A program made the position numbers and the translations under genes. Positions 6,912 through 14,690 of a DNA stretch of 22,413 bases are shown here, in pieces. The DNA comes from an uncultured Campylobacter sp. (lineage in GTDB: Bacteria > Campylobacterota > Campylobacteria > Campylobacterales > Campylobacteraceae): NCBI RefSeq assembly GCF_938045625.1, contig NZ_CALIAV010000063.1:1-22413 (forward strand). Direction: 5' to 3'. Numbering within the stretch: the stretch's first letter is position 1; each line of letters starts with the position of its first letter. The notes under the pieces are model-generated. The model was not told the DNA's origin and did no database searches. It was given only the letters and a program-made list of their open reading frames with translations.

Positions 6912-9900
6912 TTAATCGTATTCTTCATAAATATCTCTTTTTTCTTCCATTTCCGCTTCTTTTGTATATTGCTCGGCAAACTTGCGCATAGCTGCTGCAA
7001 ATCTAGTAAAACCTTCCGCATCAAGGTCTTCGGCTTTTTCTTGATTCTGCTTAGCAAGCTCTCGCTCTTCCCGCCCGTAAGTAAAAGTATGTATTCCGCG
7101 TCGATTAAAAAGTGTGAGCGTGAATTCGGGGCGTATTTTGTCGGCATCCCGCTCATCTAAAATATCGGCCACGGCCTTATGTATCCAAAGCCCGCCCGGA
7201 TCAGCAGGCGCGTAGGTTAAACTTTGTCCGATATAGTGCCTAGCAACTCCTATATGCCCCGTCTCTTCGGTGATCCTTTTGGCTTCTTTGACCCACTCTT
7301 TAAATGCATTTTCGTCGAATTTTCCATCTTCTTTAACTCCCGGACAATGTTTCCATTCATATAAAATATCGTAGGCATTTTGGGCCAGATAGCGTTTATT
7401 TTCATCTATTTCTTTAGTATTGTCGCTTTTGTCATGCTTGGACCGAAAGGCAAGAGCAATCATATCGGCAAAGAATTGCGGATCAGAAGCGAGTTTTTTC
7501 TCGATTGTAGTAGGAGATTTTTCTCTAGAAAATCTTTTTATCCAAGGAAAGAACTTAAATTCGATTTTAAGCATCACGTCTTGATCAATCGTTTTTGATT
7601 TTTGAAGACGCTTAATTAGTTTAACTACGTCATAGTCCACATGGCTATAGTTAATAAGTTCTTGCGTGCCGCTTTCGCTATTAAGAGCAGAAATAAGCGA
7701 ACGAACCGCTAGGGCTTCATTAAACTCGTCTTTATTTTCCTCATGAGCAGCGCAGATAACGGCTGCGCCTTCGCGCCCATGCGTAAGCAATTTTTCGGTT
7801 GCTTCATTTAGATAGCCGTCTGATTCATAAGGATTAACTCTGATATTTTTCCAGTACAGACCCTCGCTATTTTCTCCTAAATATTTAGAAACCGTTTCCC
7901 ATACCTCTTCATTAAAAGGCAAAAGCAGTAGAAATTTAGCGCGTTGCTCTAAAGACCAATCTTTTTGCATAATCATATCAACCCAATCAATGCCGATTTT
8001 ATAAAATTTGATCCGTGCATACCCGCTTAAAACCTGCTTTTCAACTTTATCATCTGAATCAAGAAATGTTGGCAATAGTTCATTTTCAATCAAATCATAT
8101 TCTATCTCGCCCAAAGCTCGACCTACATCAAGCGGCGAAGCTACTTTTTTGGCAAAATTTATGCACTTTATCAAACCTCCACTGTTCAAAATTTCTTTTA
8201 TGGCGGAATTGCGTTTTTTAGCGAGTTTTTCTATTTGTTTGTCATAGCTATCATCTTCGTCCAACAACTCAAAAACTACGCCATTAAATAAATAACGATA
8301 TTTTATTTCCGGCGAAGATGGCGCAATACTATCGGCTATGTTTTTGATTTTGCAAAGTTCTTCTTCGGGCAATGCCCAGTTAGTATCAGAAAATTTTCTA
8401 TGGCGACGCACAATCTCATCAAGTTTTTCCCAAACTAAATCGCGCTTTTCTTCGGGCAAATTTATTATGCTATCTGACAAGCAATAATCAAGAATAAAAT
8501 CGTATGCATTTTTGGGTAAATTTGAAAGCCTTTCTATAAGCTCGATAAATTTATCCACGTCTTCTTTTGCCAAATCAATCACAAGTTCGGACAGCGCGGT
8601 AATTTGCTCCAAATATTCATATTGAAATACGCCATCCTTCCAATCTAAAGGTATAAAATCTCGCCAAATAGGACGGTAGTTTCCGCTTGTAGTGTGGCAA
8701 CCTTCCGGAAGCAACTCTAGCAGCAGGGACCATCCGATTTTGGGTTGATTTTTTATCACGGCTTTGATCGCCGCTTTTCTTTTATCAAATTTTGCGGCAG
8801 TTTGCACATGCCAAGGTAAAAATATATTCACAAGCGATCTTATAGGACGATTTGCCCAAGATCCGCCGGGATCGATAGAGGCAAGATCCGCCAAGACAAC
8901 CGCTACTCTTGATAAATAATCAGGAGACCATGCTAACCCTTCAAGAGCCCATAACAGGTCGCACATATAATTACGACCTTCGATTCCGCCTCCTTCTTGT
9001 TCAAATATTTCATGAAAAGGGGAATTCGAAATATCAACTAATGCCGACTCTACAGCATCAAGAAATTCGCTGGGCGCCGCCTCTGCCAAAAGCGGCAGGC
9101 AAGCATCTGTACTCGCCCATCGTTCCCAATCCGCCCCATCAAGCAATGTGCGCACAATAAAATTTACAGTGTTTAAAGCCTCATTGCAAGAGCAGTTACT
9201 AAGCGCTTGAGGGCGACTACCCATCAAAGCAAGCGTTTGAGAAATTCCTTTTCTAATATTTTGCGAATAGTTTAATTGTTTTCCATAAATGCTAGCGGCG
9301 TATCGTTCTTCCTTTGGCAGATCAAGCGCTGGATCCCTTTCTTCTAAAACTGAAATCGCTATATTTTTAAAGCGAGCTAGATCATCATTTGAGATCAAGT
9401 CTCCAAGGGCATCCCACGCCTCATCACGAGAAATAACTTTCCATTTTCCCTCTATCAAAGTAAGCGGAGAGTCTGGACGCAGAGCATCAACTATAAATTT
9501 TTCCATCCATTCTTTATAACTTTTGCCGATAAATTTTTCTATAATTTTAACGTCCGCTTCGTTTCTCTCGTCCCAACGACCTATTAAGCAGGCTTTTGCC
9601 AATTCGCGAACAGTATTTCGTTTCGCATACGACGGCGCAGCGACTCCTACGAGATATCTCATAAGTGCAGATAGCCTCCTATTTCCTATTTTAGCAAATT
9701 CATCTGCAAGAACATCTGGGAACTGCGCTTTCGTCAGTATCTCTTTGATCTGATATGATGGAGGACTTTTAAGGTCTATAACATCGTCATTGCCGTTTGA
9801 TGAGGCATCGCAAAACGGCACGATCACTCCATGCCCTTTTTCTATGGCTAACGCAAGTAAATTTTGTTGTTCATCATCCAAGCCTAGCCTTGGGCTAGCA

Positions 9901-10766
9901 ACCAATACATGTGATCGTCGCAACTCGGATATCGCTTGCCATGTATCTTTATCTTTTATAAAAAGACACCTATCTGCATATTTTTGCGCCTTTTCTTTTT
10001 CAAGCGTCATAAGGTAAGCCGCTACAAAATCATCTACATCGTTTTCACTCTCAGCAATAATAAAAAGCTTTTTGGCTTTGCCCAAAAAGATACTCTCAAG
10101 CGCACTACAAGCTTTATCGCGAGAAGATATAAAAAGCTCGGGCGGAAGAGCCAGCCCATTAAATTGCGACTGGATCAAGTTGTAATTTTTAAATTTAGAT
10201 TGAGTTAAATTCCAGTGCTCAAGCGGCGTTATAATGCCACTTGAATTTGGCAAAATTCCTATTTTAGCAGCTATCCACCTACCAGTAGCTGGAAATTCTC
10301 TAAGCCAATCCGCTAGCTTTACTCCATCTATTATTATAATTCGCTTCCATCCTTTGCCTTGCTGCCTTTTGATCCAAGCCCTCTGTTTTGGCTCATCCCA
10401 ACCATTTGCTTCGGCCGAACGCGGAGTAGCGAAGACAAAAGTGGAATTTGCTCGCTCTTCATCGCTTAACTCTTCGGTTCTTTTTTGAAAGTCGCTACTT
10501 GCCTTTTCTTGGGGATCTTTTCCAGTGCCTATTTCCCAATAGGATTTCCCTGAAGGAACAAATTCTAAAAATCCGGTCTTGCAATCTACAACGCCGTCCA
10601 TACCGGGTTGATTTACGGCATCGCCGTAAGGTATGCGACATTCGCTTATATCGGATACAGATTGTTTGATAAGTAGATAAACAAGCTCCGGAATTATTCC
10701 CTGGCTTTCACGCGTATCTGCGTATTGTGCCAAATCGCTAGGAGTTACAATGCTTGTATATTTCAT
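6912..10766 (-). CDS. Giant nuclease-like, NLR/Avs-like defence candidate
   Basis: 1284 residues with no signal peptide or membrane segment, so cytoplasmic. The N-terminus (about 1-170) has the pattern QPGMDGVV, FVPSGKSYWEIGTG, then KAS-DFQKRT, STFVFATPR and a W-x-x-x-I-I-I-IDGVKLADWL stretch. D57 and E78 with nearby K83/K88 suggest a PD-(D/E)xK-like nuclease fold. Residues about 205-380 look like an NTPase module (LFISSRDKA, KLFIIAESENDVDDFVAAYL, HVLVASPRLGLD, KGHGVIVPF) but have no GxxxxGK[ST] P-loop. The middle (about 400-1100) is almost all helix-forming. The C-terminus (1130-1284) carries IGQSLTYAPADPGGLW, FNRRG and YGREERELA, a module I recall at the end of many large uncharacterised bacterial proteins. 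AAGGA ten bases before the ATG supports the start. Base composition is AT-richer than its neighbours. An antiphage role is inference from this architecture; no single known system name can be assigned. Confidence 0.75.
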   Translation of the reverse strand: MKYTSIVTPSDLAQYADTRESQGIIPELVYLLIKQSVSDISECRIPYGDAVNQPGMDGVVDCKTGFLEFVPSGKSYWEIGTGKDPQEKASSDFQKRTEELSDEERANSTFVFATPRSAEANGWDEPKQRAWIKRQQGKGWKRIIIIDGVKLADWLREFPATGRWIAAKIGILPNSSGIITPLEHWNLTQSKFKNYNLIQSQFNGLALPPELFISSRDKACSALESIFLGKAKKLFIIAESENDVDDFVAAYLMTLEKEKAQKYADRCLFIKDKDTWQAISELRRSHVLVASPRLGLDDEQQNLLALAIEKGHGVIVPFCDASSNGNDDVIDLKSPPSYQIKEILTKAQFPDVLADEFAKIGNRRLSALMRYLVGVAAPSYAKRNTVRELAKACLIGRWDERNEADVKIIEKFIGKSYKEWMEKFIVDALRPDSPLTLIEGKWKVISRDEAWDALGDLISNDDLARFKNIAISVLEERDPALDLPKEERYAASIYGKQLNYSQNIRKGISQTLALMGSRPQALSNCSCNEALNTVNFIVRTLLDGADWERWASTDACLPLLAEAAPSEFLDAVESALVDISNSPFHEIFEQEGGGIEGRNYMCDLLWALEGLAWSPDYLSRVAVVLADLASIDPGGSWANRPIRSLVNIFLPWHVQTAAKFDKRKAAIKAVIKNQPKIGWSLLLELLPEGCHTTSGNYRPIWRDFIPLDWKDGVFQYEYLEQITALSELVIDLAKEDVDKFIELIERLSNLPKNAYDFILDYCLSDSIINLPEEKRDLVWEKLDEIVRRHRKFSDTNWALPEEELCKIKNIADSIAPSSPEIKYRYLFNGVVFELLDEDDSYDKQIEKLAKKRNSAIKEILNSGGLIKCINFAKKVASPLDVGRALGEIEYDLIENELLPTFLDSDDKVEKQVLSGYARIKFYKIGIDWVDMIMQKDWSLEQRAKFLLLLPFNEEVWETVSKYLGENSEGLYWKNIRVNPYESDGYLNEATEKLLTHGREGAAVICAAHEENKDEFNEALAVRSLISALNSESGTQELINYSHVDYDVVKLIKRLQKSKTIDQDVMLKIEFKFFPWIKRFSREKSPTTIEKKLASDPQFFADMIALAFRSKHDKSDNTKEIDENKRYLAQNAYDILYEWKHCPGVKEDGKFDENAFKEWVKEAKRITEETGHIGVARHYIGQSLTYAPADPGGLWIHKAVADILDERDADKIRPEFTLTLFNRRGIHTFTYGREERELAKQNQEKAEDLDAEGFTRFAAAMRKFAEQYTKEAEMEEKRDIYEEYD

Positions 10767-10943
10767 AATTCAAGTATCCTTTTTTAACGGCATTTTATAT
10801 ATTTTTAGCTTTATTTCACAAATTTAAAATATATAGGTAAAGCAAATGATTAGCGATTTAACAAAAATTACTTTCTAAAATTTTTAAATAAATTGTGCTT
10901 TAATATAGCATGGCAATTTTAAGACCTATTTGTAACTGTTTAT

Positions 10944-10960
10944 CGTAAAGATGCGGGTAA
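10944..10960 (+). repeat. 17-base direct repeat, right copy
   Basis: Identical to 5965-5981 (CGTAAAGATGCGGGTAA) and in the same orientation, about 4.98 kb away. GTTTAT lies directly before it. Similarity fades quickly outside the core, so it is not a long duplicated sequence such as an insertion element. Confidence 0.85.
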
Positions 10961-11086
10961 ATGTATATGTGAAATTTACAAAAGATCGTGTGTAGATCAA
11001 AAAATTAATACGACAAAAACACGGTTTTATTTTCTAAAATAATCAAAATTTAGCCTGAAAATCCAAGCTTTGCAAGGCTTTGACAA

Positions 11087-11107
11087 GAGGGCTAAAAACT
11101 AGCCCTC
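11087..11107 (-). terminator. Hairpin downstream of asd, possible terminator
   Basis: A perfect 8-bp stem GAGGGCTA/TAGCCCTC with a 5-base loop. On the minus strand it is followed by TTGTC, so the T-run is poor. It lies 141 bases after the asd stop and between converging features, where it may end asd transcription. Confidence 0.45.
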
Positions 11108-11248
11108 CGTACAAAAACCTATACTAAATTTATACTAAAGTAAGAAAAACGTAAATTAAGACAAAATTTAGCCGAATCTACGCCAAGTCAAGTCAAGTCG
11201 CGCCCACCAAACTAAAGCGCAAATTCGGCAAATTTAACAAAATGCGGG

Positions 11249-12274
11249 TTACTCCTGCATCTCTATCCATTTTTGCGCGATTCTTACGGCATTGGTCGCT
11301 GCTCCCACGCGGATCTGGTCGGCGCTGCACCATAGATGTAGGACGTTTTTGCGGTAGTTATCCGTGCGGATGCGTCCGACGTATGTTTCGTTAGTGTCGC
11401 TTGAGATGCTTGGCATCGGGTATTTTTTTGCGGCGGGCTCATCCACGACTACGATGCTAGGCGCCTTGCGCAGGACTTCGCGCGCAGCTGCAGCGTCCAC
11501 GTCTCTATCAAAATGAATCGTGATAGCCTCTGAGTGGCTGCGAAGCACCGGCACGCGCACGCAGGTCGCGCTCACTTCCATATTTTTGTGGAGGATTTTT
11601 TGGGTCTCATTGACCATTTTCATCTCCTCTTTTGTGTAGTCGTTGTCCAAAAATACGTCAATATGCGGGATGACGTTAAAGGCTAGCTGGTGCGCGAAGA
11701 CTTTTGGCTCACACTCATCAAGCTTAAACTCGAAAAACTTTTGTAGCTGCGTGACTAGCTCCTCCATACCCTCTTTGCCCGCGCCCGAAGCCGCCTGATA
11801 GGTCGAGACGTCCACGCGGTTGATGCCGTACGCGTCGTCTAACGGTTTTAAAATTTGCACCATTTGGATGGTCGAGCAGTTTGGATTGGCGATGATGCCG
11901 CGGTTTTTCCACTGCGCGATGTCCTGCGGATTGCACTCAGGCACGACTAGCGGCACGTCCGCATCCATCCTAAAGTGGCTGGTGTTGTCGATGACGACGG
12001 CGCCGCTGGCGGCTGCAAATTTGGCGTATTTTTCCGATACCGATCCGCCTGCGCTAAAAAACGCTATATCGATCTCATGCTCGTCAAAAACGGTCTCGGT
12101 GAGCTCCACGACTTTGTGATTTTTGCCTTTAAACTCTATCTGGGTGCCTGCGCTTTTCGCGCTTGCTAGTGGTAGTAGCTCGCCCACCGGGAAATCCACC
12201 TCCTCCATGACGCGGAAAAGTTCCTCTCCGACTGCGCCGGTCGCGCCTACGACGGCAACGTTAAATTTTCTCAT
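11249..12274 (-). CDS. asd: Aspartate-semialdehyde dehydrogenase
   Basis: 341 residues. It reduces beta-aspartyl phosphate with NADPH to aspartate semialdehyde, the branch point for lysine/diaminopimelate, threonine and methionine, and so feeds peptidoglycan. Motifs: the nucleotide-binding loop GATGAVG (residues 10-16), the catalytic cysteine in NPNCST (C133), the STYQAASGAG substrate segment (157-166) and LRSHSEAITIHFD near the C-terminal side. AAGGAG before the ATG supports the start. In C. jejuni asd also follows flgR; here 318 bases separate them, so asd probably has its own promoter. Confidence 0.97.
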   Translation of the reverse strand: MRKFNVAVVGATGAVGEELFRVMEEVDFPVGELLPLASAKSAGTQIEFKGKNHKVVELTETVFDEHEIDIAFFSAGGSVSEKYAKFAAASGAVVIDNTSHFRMDADVPLVVPECNPQDIAQWKNRGIIANPNCSTIQMVQILKPLDDAYGINRVDVSTYQAASGAGKEGMEELVTQLQKFFEFKLDECEPKVFAHQLAFNVIPHIDVFLDNDYTKEEMKMVNETQKILHKNMEVSATCVRVPVLRSHSEAITIHFDRDVDAAAAREVLRKAPSIVVVDEPAAKKYPMPSISSDTNETYVGRIRTDNYRKNVLHLWCSADQIRVGAATNAVRIAQKWIEMQE

Positions 12275-12592
12275 TTTTGGCTCCTTTTTATTTTTGGCTT
12301 TTTATTTTTCGGTTGGCAAAGCCGCCCTGCGACAAACCTATTTGGCTTGACACAACGTTAAAGATTTATCGGACTTCACGGACTAAATTTAGGTTTTGGC
12401 ATAAAGCTAATCGCAACCGCTCTTACCCATTAAATTTAACTCAAATTTGCAGTCAAATTTAACTTCTTTCAGATTCAAATTTACCGCACAAATTTGACGA
12501 GTCGCACGCCGCATTTTCAGCGTCGCCGCCTCGGCCGACTAAATTTAAACTAAAATTTTGCTTATTTTACTCGCGTAAAGCTTAAATTAAAG
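12275..12592 (-). other. Intergenic region between flgR and asd
   Basis: No convincing ORF. Five AAATTT words start at 12432, 12443, 12455, 12477 and 12490, that is at 11, 12, 22 and 13 base steps, close to the DNA helical repeat. This may give intrinsic curvature upstream of asd. Two TTTTTGGCT copies lie just before the asd start. I see no clean terminator after flgR. Confidence 0.45.
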
Positions 12593-13762
12593 CTATTTTC
12601 TACTGCGAGCTTGCAAAAAAAGATCGCCCGGTTGTATCTCCTCGCCTTCGCTAAGAATCGCTGCTCGCTGCACGACGGAGATAAGCTCGCGGATATTGCC
12701 TGGAAAATCGTAGTTTTCTAACTCTTTTACCGCCGCTTCGGAAAAGCTTTTTGTGCCGAGATTAAACTCCTCGCAGCTTTGCCTTAAAAAGCGCTCGGCT
12801 ATAGGCAGGATCTCCTCTTTGCGCTCTCTTAGCGGCGGGATGGCGACCGGCACAGTGTTTAGGCGGTAGAACAGATCCTCTCTAAATTTACCCTCGCTAA
12901 TCATCGCAGGCAAGTTTGCATTCGTCGCGGATACGATACGAACGTCGATCTTGACGCTTTTTGTGGCGCCAAGGCGCGTGATCTCGCGCTCCTGGATCGC
13001 GCGCAGGAGTTTTGGCTGCAGATTTAGCGGCATCTCGCCGATCTCGTCTAAAAACAGCGTGCCGCCGCTTGCTAGCTCAAACTGCCCCTTTTTCATCGCC
13101 GAAGCGTCGGTAAATGCGCCTTTTTCAAAGCCGAAAAGCTCGCTTTCTATCAAATTTTCGGGGATCGCGGCCATGTTTATCGCGATAAACGGCCCGTCTT
13201 TGCGCGGCGAGTTTTTGTGGATAAATTTAGCAAAAAGCTCTTTGCCCACGCCGCTTTCGCCCATTAACATCGCCGAAGCGTCAGTTTTGGCGACTCGCGA
13301 GGCTAAATTTAGTGCGTTGGCAAGAGCTGGCGAGCTAGCGACGAAATCGGTCGAATCGGCCTGTAAATTTGACCCGTTTTGCGCGGCTTTTAGACTTGCT
13401 GCAGGCAGTTTACGGCGTAAAATTTCGACCCTTTTTATCGCCTCATACAGTGTTTGTGCGTCAAATGGCTTCGTTAGGAAGTCTTTGACGCCCAGGCGCA
13501 CGCTCTCGATGGCTTTGTTTAGCGTCGCGTTGCCCGTCATTATGATGACGTCAAATTTGCCCTCCAGGCGTTTGATGAACTCCAGCCCGTCCATCTGAGG
13601 CATGTTGATGTCGGTGATGATGAGATCGACGTCCTCGCCCATTTTCTTAAGCGCCTCGACCGCGCTTTTATAGCTTTTGATTTTTAGATCGTCGTATTCG
13701 CCAAGCGCGATCTCTAGGGACTTGCGCATATTTATGTCGTCTTCTACTATTACGATGTTCAT
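12593..13762 (-). CDS. flgR: Sigma-54-dependent flagellar response regulator FlgR
   Basis: 389 residues. The receiver domain (1-110) has acidic residues E7-D9, phosphoacceptor D51 (IITDINMP), T76 and K98. The AAA+ sigma-54 activator domain (about 140-370) has Walker A GESGVGKE (168-175), the sigma-54 loop as GAFTDA (215-220, instead of the classical GAFTGA) and Walker B TLFLDEIG (235-242). The protein stops shortly after the AAA+ module (GDLFLQARSRK), so the Fis-type DNA-binding domain is absent, as reported for H. pylori FlgR. In Campylobacter, FlgS phosphorylates FlgR, which activates sigma-54 promoters of rod, hook and other flagellar genes. Its start is 3 bases after the flgQ stop, with AAAGAG as ribosome binding site, so it is operonic with flgPQ. 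Synteny gyrA-flgP-flgQ-flgR-asd supports the name. Confidence 0.92.
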   Translation of the reverse strand: MNIVIVEDDINMRKSLEIALGEYDDLKIKSYKSAVEALKKMGEDVDLIITDINMPQMDGLEFIKRLEGKFDVIIMTGNATLNKAIESVRLGVKDFLTKPFDAQTLYEAIKRVEILRRKLPAASLKAAQNGSNLQADSTDFVASSPALANALNLASRVAKTDASAMLMGESGVGKELFAKFIHKNSPRKDGPFIAINMAAIPENLIESELFGFEKGAFTDASAMKKGQFELASGGTLFLDEIGEMPLNLQPKLLRAIQEREITRLGATKSVKIDVRIVSATNANLPAMISEGKFREDLFYRLNTVPVAIPPLRERKEEILPIAERFLRQSCEEFNLGTKSFSEAAVKELENYDFPGNIRELISVVQRAAILSEGEEIQPGDLFLQARSRK

Positions 13763-13765
13763 CTT

Positions 13766-14164
13766 TTACTCTTTGTTTTTAAATACGTTTATGATAGCCG
13801 AAGAGGGCTTAAATTTCACCGTAAATCGCACGGGAAACAGCGTGAGATCGGTTGCGGAGTTCATATTTTTGTTGCGTTGGACGAAGCGGTCTTCGACCTT
13901 AAATTTGTAAGGCAAAAAGCACTCGAAAAGCTCGTTTTTATGTAGATTTAAAAACTCTAGCGAGCTTTGCGCAGGCTGCTTTGGGGCGTCTATTTCGCAT
14001 AGATACTCATACTCTAGCTCGCTTAGAACCATTGCTTTTGAAAGTGCGATATCGTCGTAAACGACGGTGTGATTTTTAGTGGAGATTTTGGCCCAGAGGA
14101 TAAACTCCTCCGAGCCGTAAAGAAGCGCCGCAACGGCAATCAGTAAGCAAAAATTTCTTGCCAC
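13766..14164 (-). CDS. flgQ: Flagellar motility protein FlgQ
   Basis: 132 residues with a signal-peptide-like N-terminus (ARNFCLLIAVAALLYGS) and a mature part without strong motifs. The name rests on position: in C. jejuni Cj1025c (FlgQ) sits between flgP and flgR and is needed for motility and for normal levels of FlgP in the outer membrane. The start is probably the GTG at 14164, inside the last codons of flgP (25-base overlap). No good ribosome binding site is visible there, which fits translational coupling but leaves the exact start open. The stop lies 3 bases before the flgR start. Confidence 0.75.
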   Translation of the reverse strand: MARNFCLLIAVAALLYGSEEFILWAKISTKNHTVVYDDIALSKAMVLSELEYEYLCEIDAPKQPAQSSLEFLNLHKNELFECFLPYKFKVEDRFVQRNKNMNSATDLTLFPVRFTVKFKPSSAIINVFKNKE

Positions 14165-14646
14165 TTGCTTTGATCTATTTTCATTTCCATTCTGACGCGG
14201 TAGAGCCCGTCTTTAAAGTCGTGCTCGACGATGGAAGCATTTTTGATAAGGCCTGCTACTTGAGCCGTGATGGTCGAGTCTCTAAGCATCGCGTCTCTAA
14301 CCGTATCTTTGGAGTTTATCTTGACTCCGTATAGCTTCTCGGCTAGCTGTCTGTGCGCATCTGCGATGGCAGCGCGTTTAGCTAGGGCTAGCGATTGTGC
14401 GTGAGAGACGGTGTTGGTTGGAGCGATACCCTCGCCTACGGCGCCAAATACCGCATCGGCCGGTTCGATATCGTATATCATCTTTTCTTGTTTCATCACG
14501 CTTCTGATGTCTTCTTTATCGACCTTTTGGATGACGATGTCTTGCTTTGCCGATGTTGCGTCGTCGGAGGCAAAAGGGTTGTTAAAAGAGCAACCACTCG
14601 TCAAAAATACTACTGCGCCTAAAACCGCGAATGTAATTTTTTTCAT
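14140..14646 (-). CDS. flgP: Outer-membrane lipoprotein FlgP (flagellar basal disk)
   Basis: 168 residues. The lipoprotein signal MKKITFAVLGAVVFLTSGC has its lipobox ending at C19. The mature protein has an LPP20-like region: an SLALAKRAAIADAHRQLAEKLYG helix, then VNSKDT-type and AQVAGLIKNASIVEHDF segments. In C. jejuni FlgP (Cj1026c) is an outer-membrane lipoprotein that builds the large basal disk of the flagellar motor; length and gene order match. AAAGGT before the ATG supports the start. A sigma-54-type promoter lies about 45 bases upstream. The flgP stop falls inside the flgQ coding sequence. Confidence 0.9.
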   Translation of the reverse strand: MKKITFAVLGAVVFLTSGCSFNNPFASDDATSAKQDIVIQKVDKEDIRSVMKQEKMIYDIEPADAVFGAVGEGIAPTNTVSHAQSLALAKRAAIADAHRQLAEKLYGVKINSKDTVRDAMLRDSTITAQVAGLIKNASIVEHDFKDGLYRVRMEMKIDQSKWQEIFAY

Positions 14647-14690
14647 TCTTGAACCTTTAAATTTAGTTGTTTTTTTGTTTGCAAATTTAC

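Larger units (their letters stand above)
10767..11248. other. Intergenic region between the giant gene and asd
   Basis: No convincing ORF. AT-rich DNA upstream of the giant gene (10767-10920) contains TATATT-like -10 candidates on the minus strand. It also holds the second 17-base repeat (10944-10960), a hairpin at 11087-11107, a 9-base tandem repeat TATACTAAA at 11120-11128 and 11131-11139 (period 11), and three CAAGT units at 11184-11199. It is the right border of the accessory-looking interval. Confidence 0.55.

Noticed and set aside
6878..6925. Sixteen-codon minus-strand frame MKNTIKFLLFSSGYLC overlapping the end of the giant gene
   Set aside because: It looks like a tiny lipoprotein signal but ends right after the cysteine and has no good ribosome binding site; most likely a chance frame.
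8150..8172. GG-N10-GC sigma-54-like match on the plus strand inside the giant gene
   Set aside because: It is antisense within a coding region with no gene downstream on that strand; chance matches are expected.
11184..11199. Three CAAGT units as a possible CRISPR or satellite
   Set aside because: The array is only 16 bases with no spacers; it is a small chance tandem repeat. No CRISPR array is visible in the window.
12277..12462. Plus-strand frame of 61 codons upstream of asd
   Set aside because: No ribosome binding site, no recognisable features, and it lies in a repeat- and AT-rich gap; treated as non-coding.
12593..12620. Phase-variable truncation of flgR through the T7 run
   Set aside because: The alternative frame after the run gives only a short tail without a helix-turn-helix, so the short FlgR is more simply its native form.
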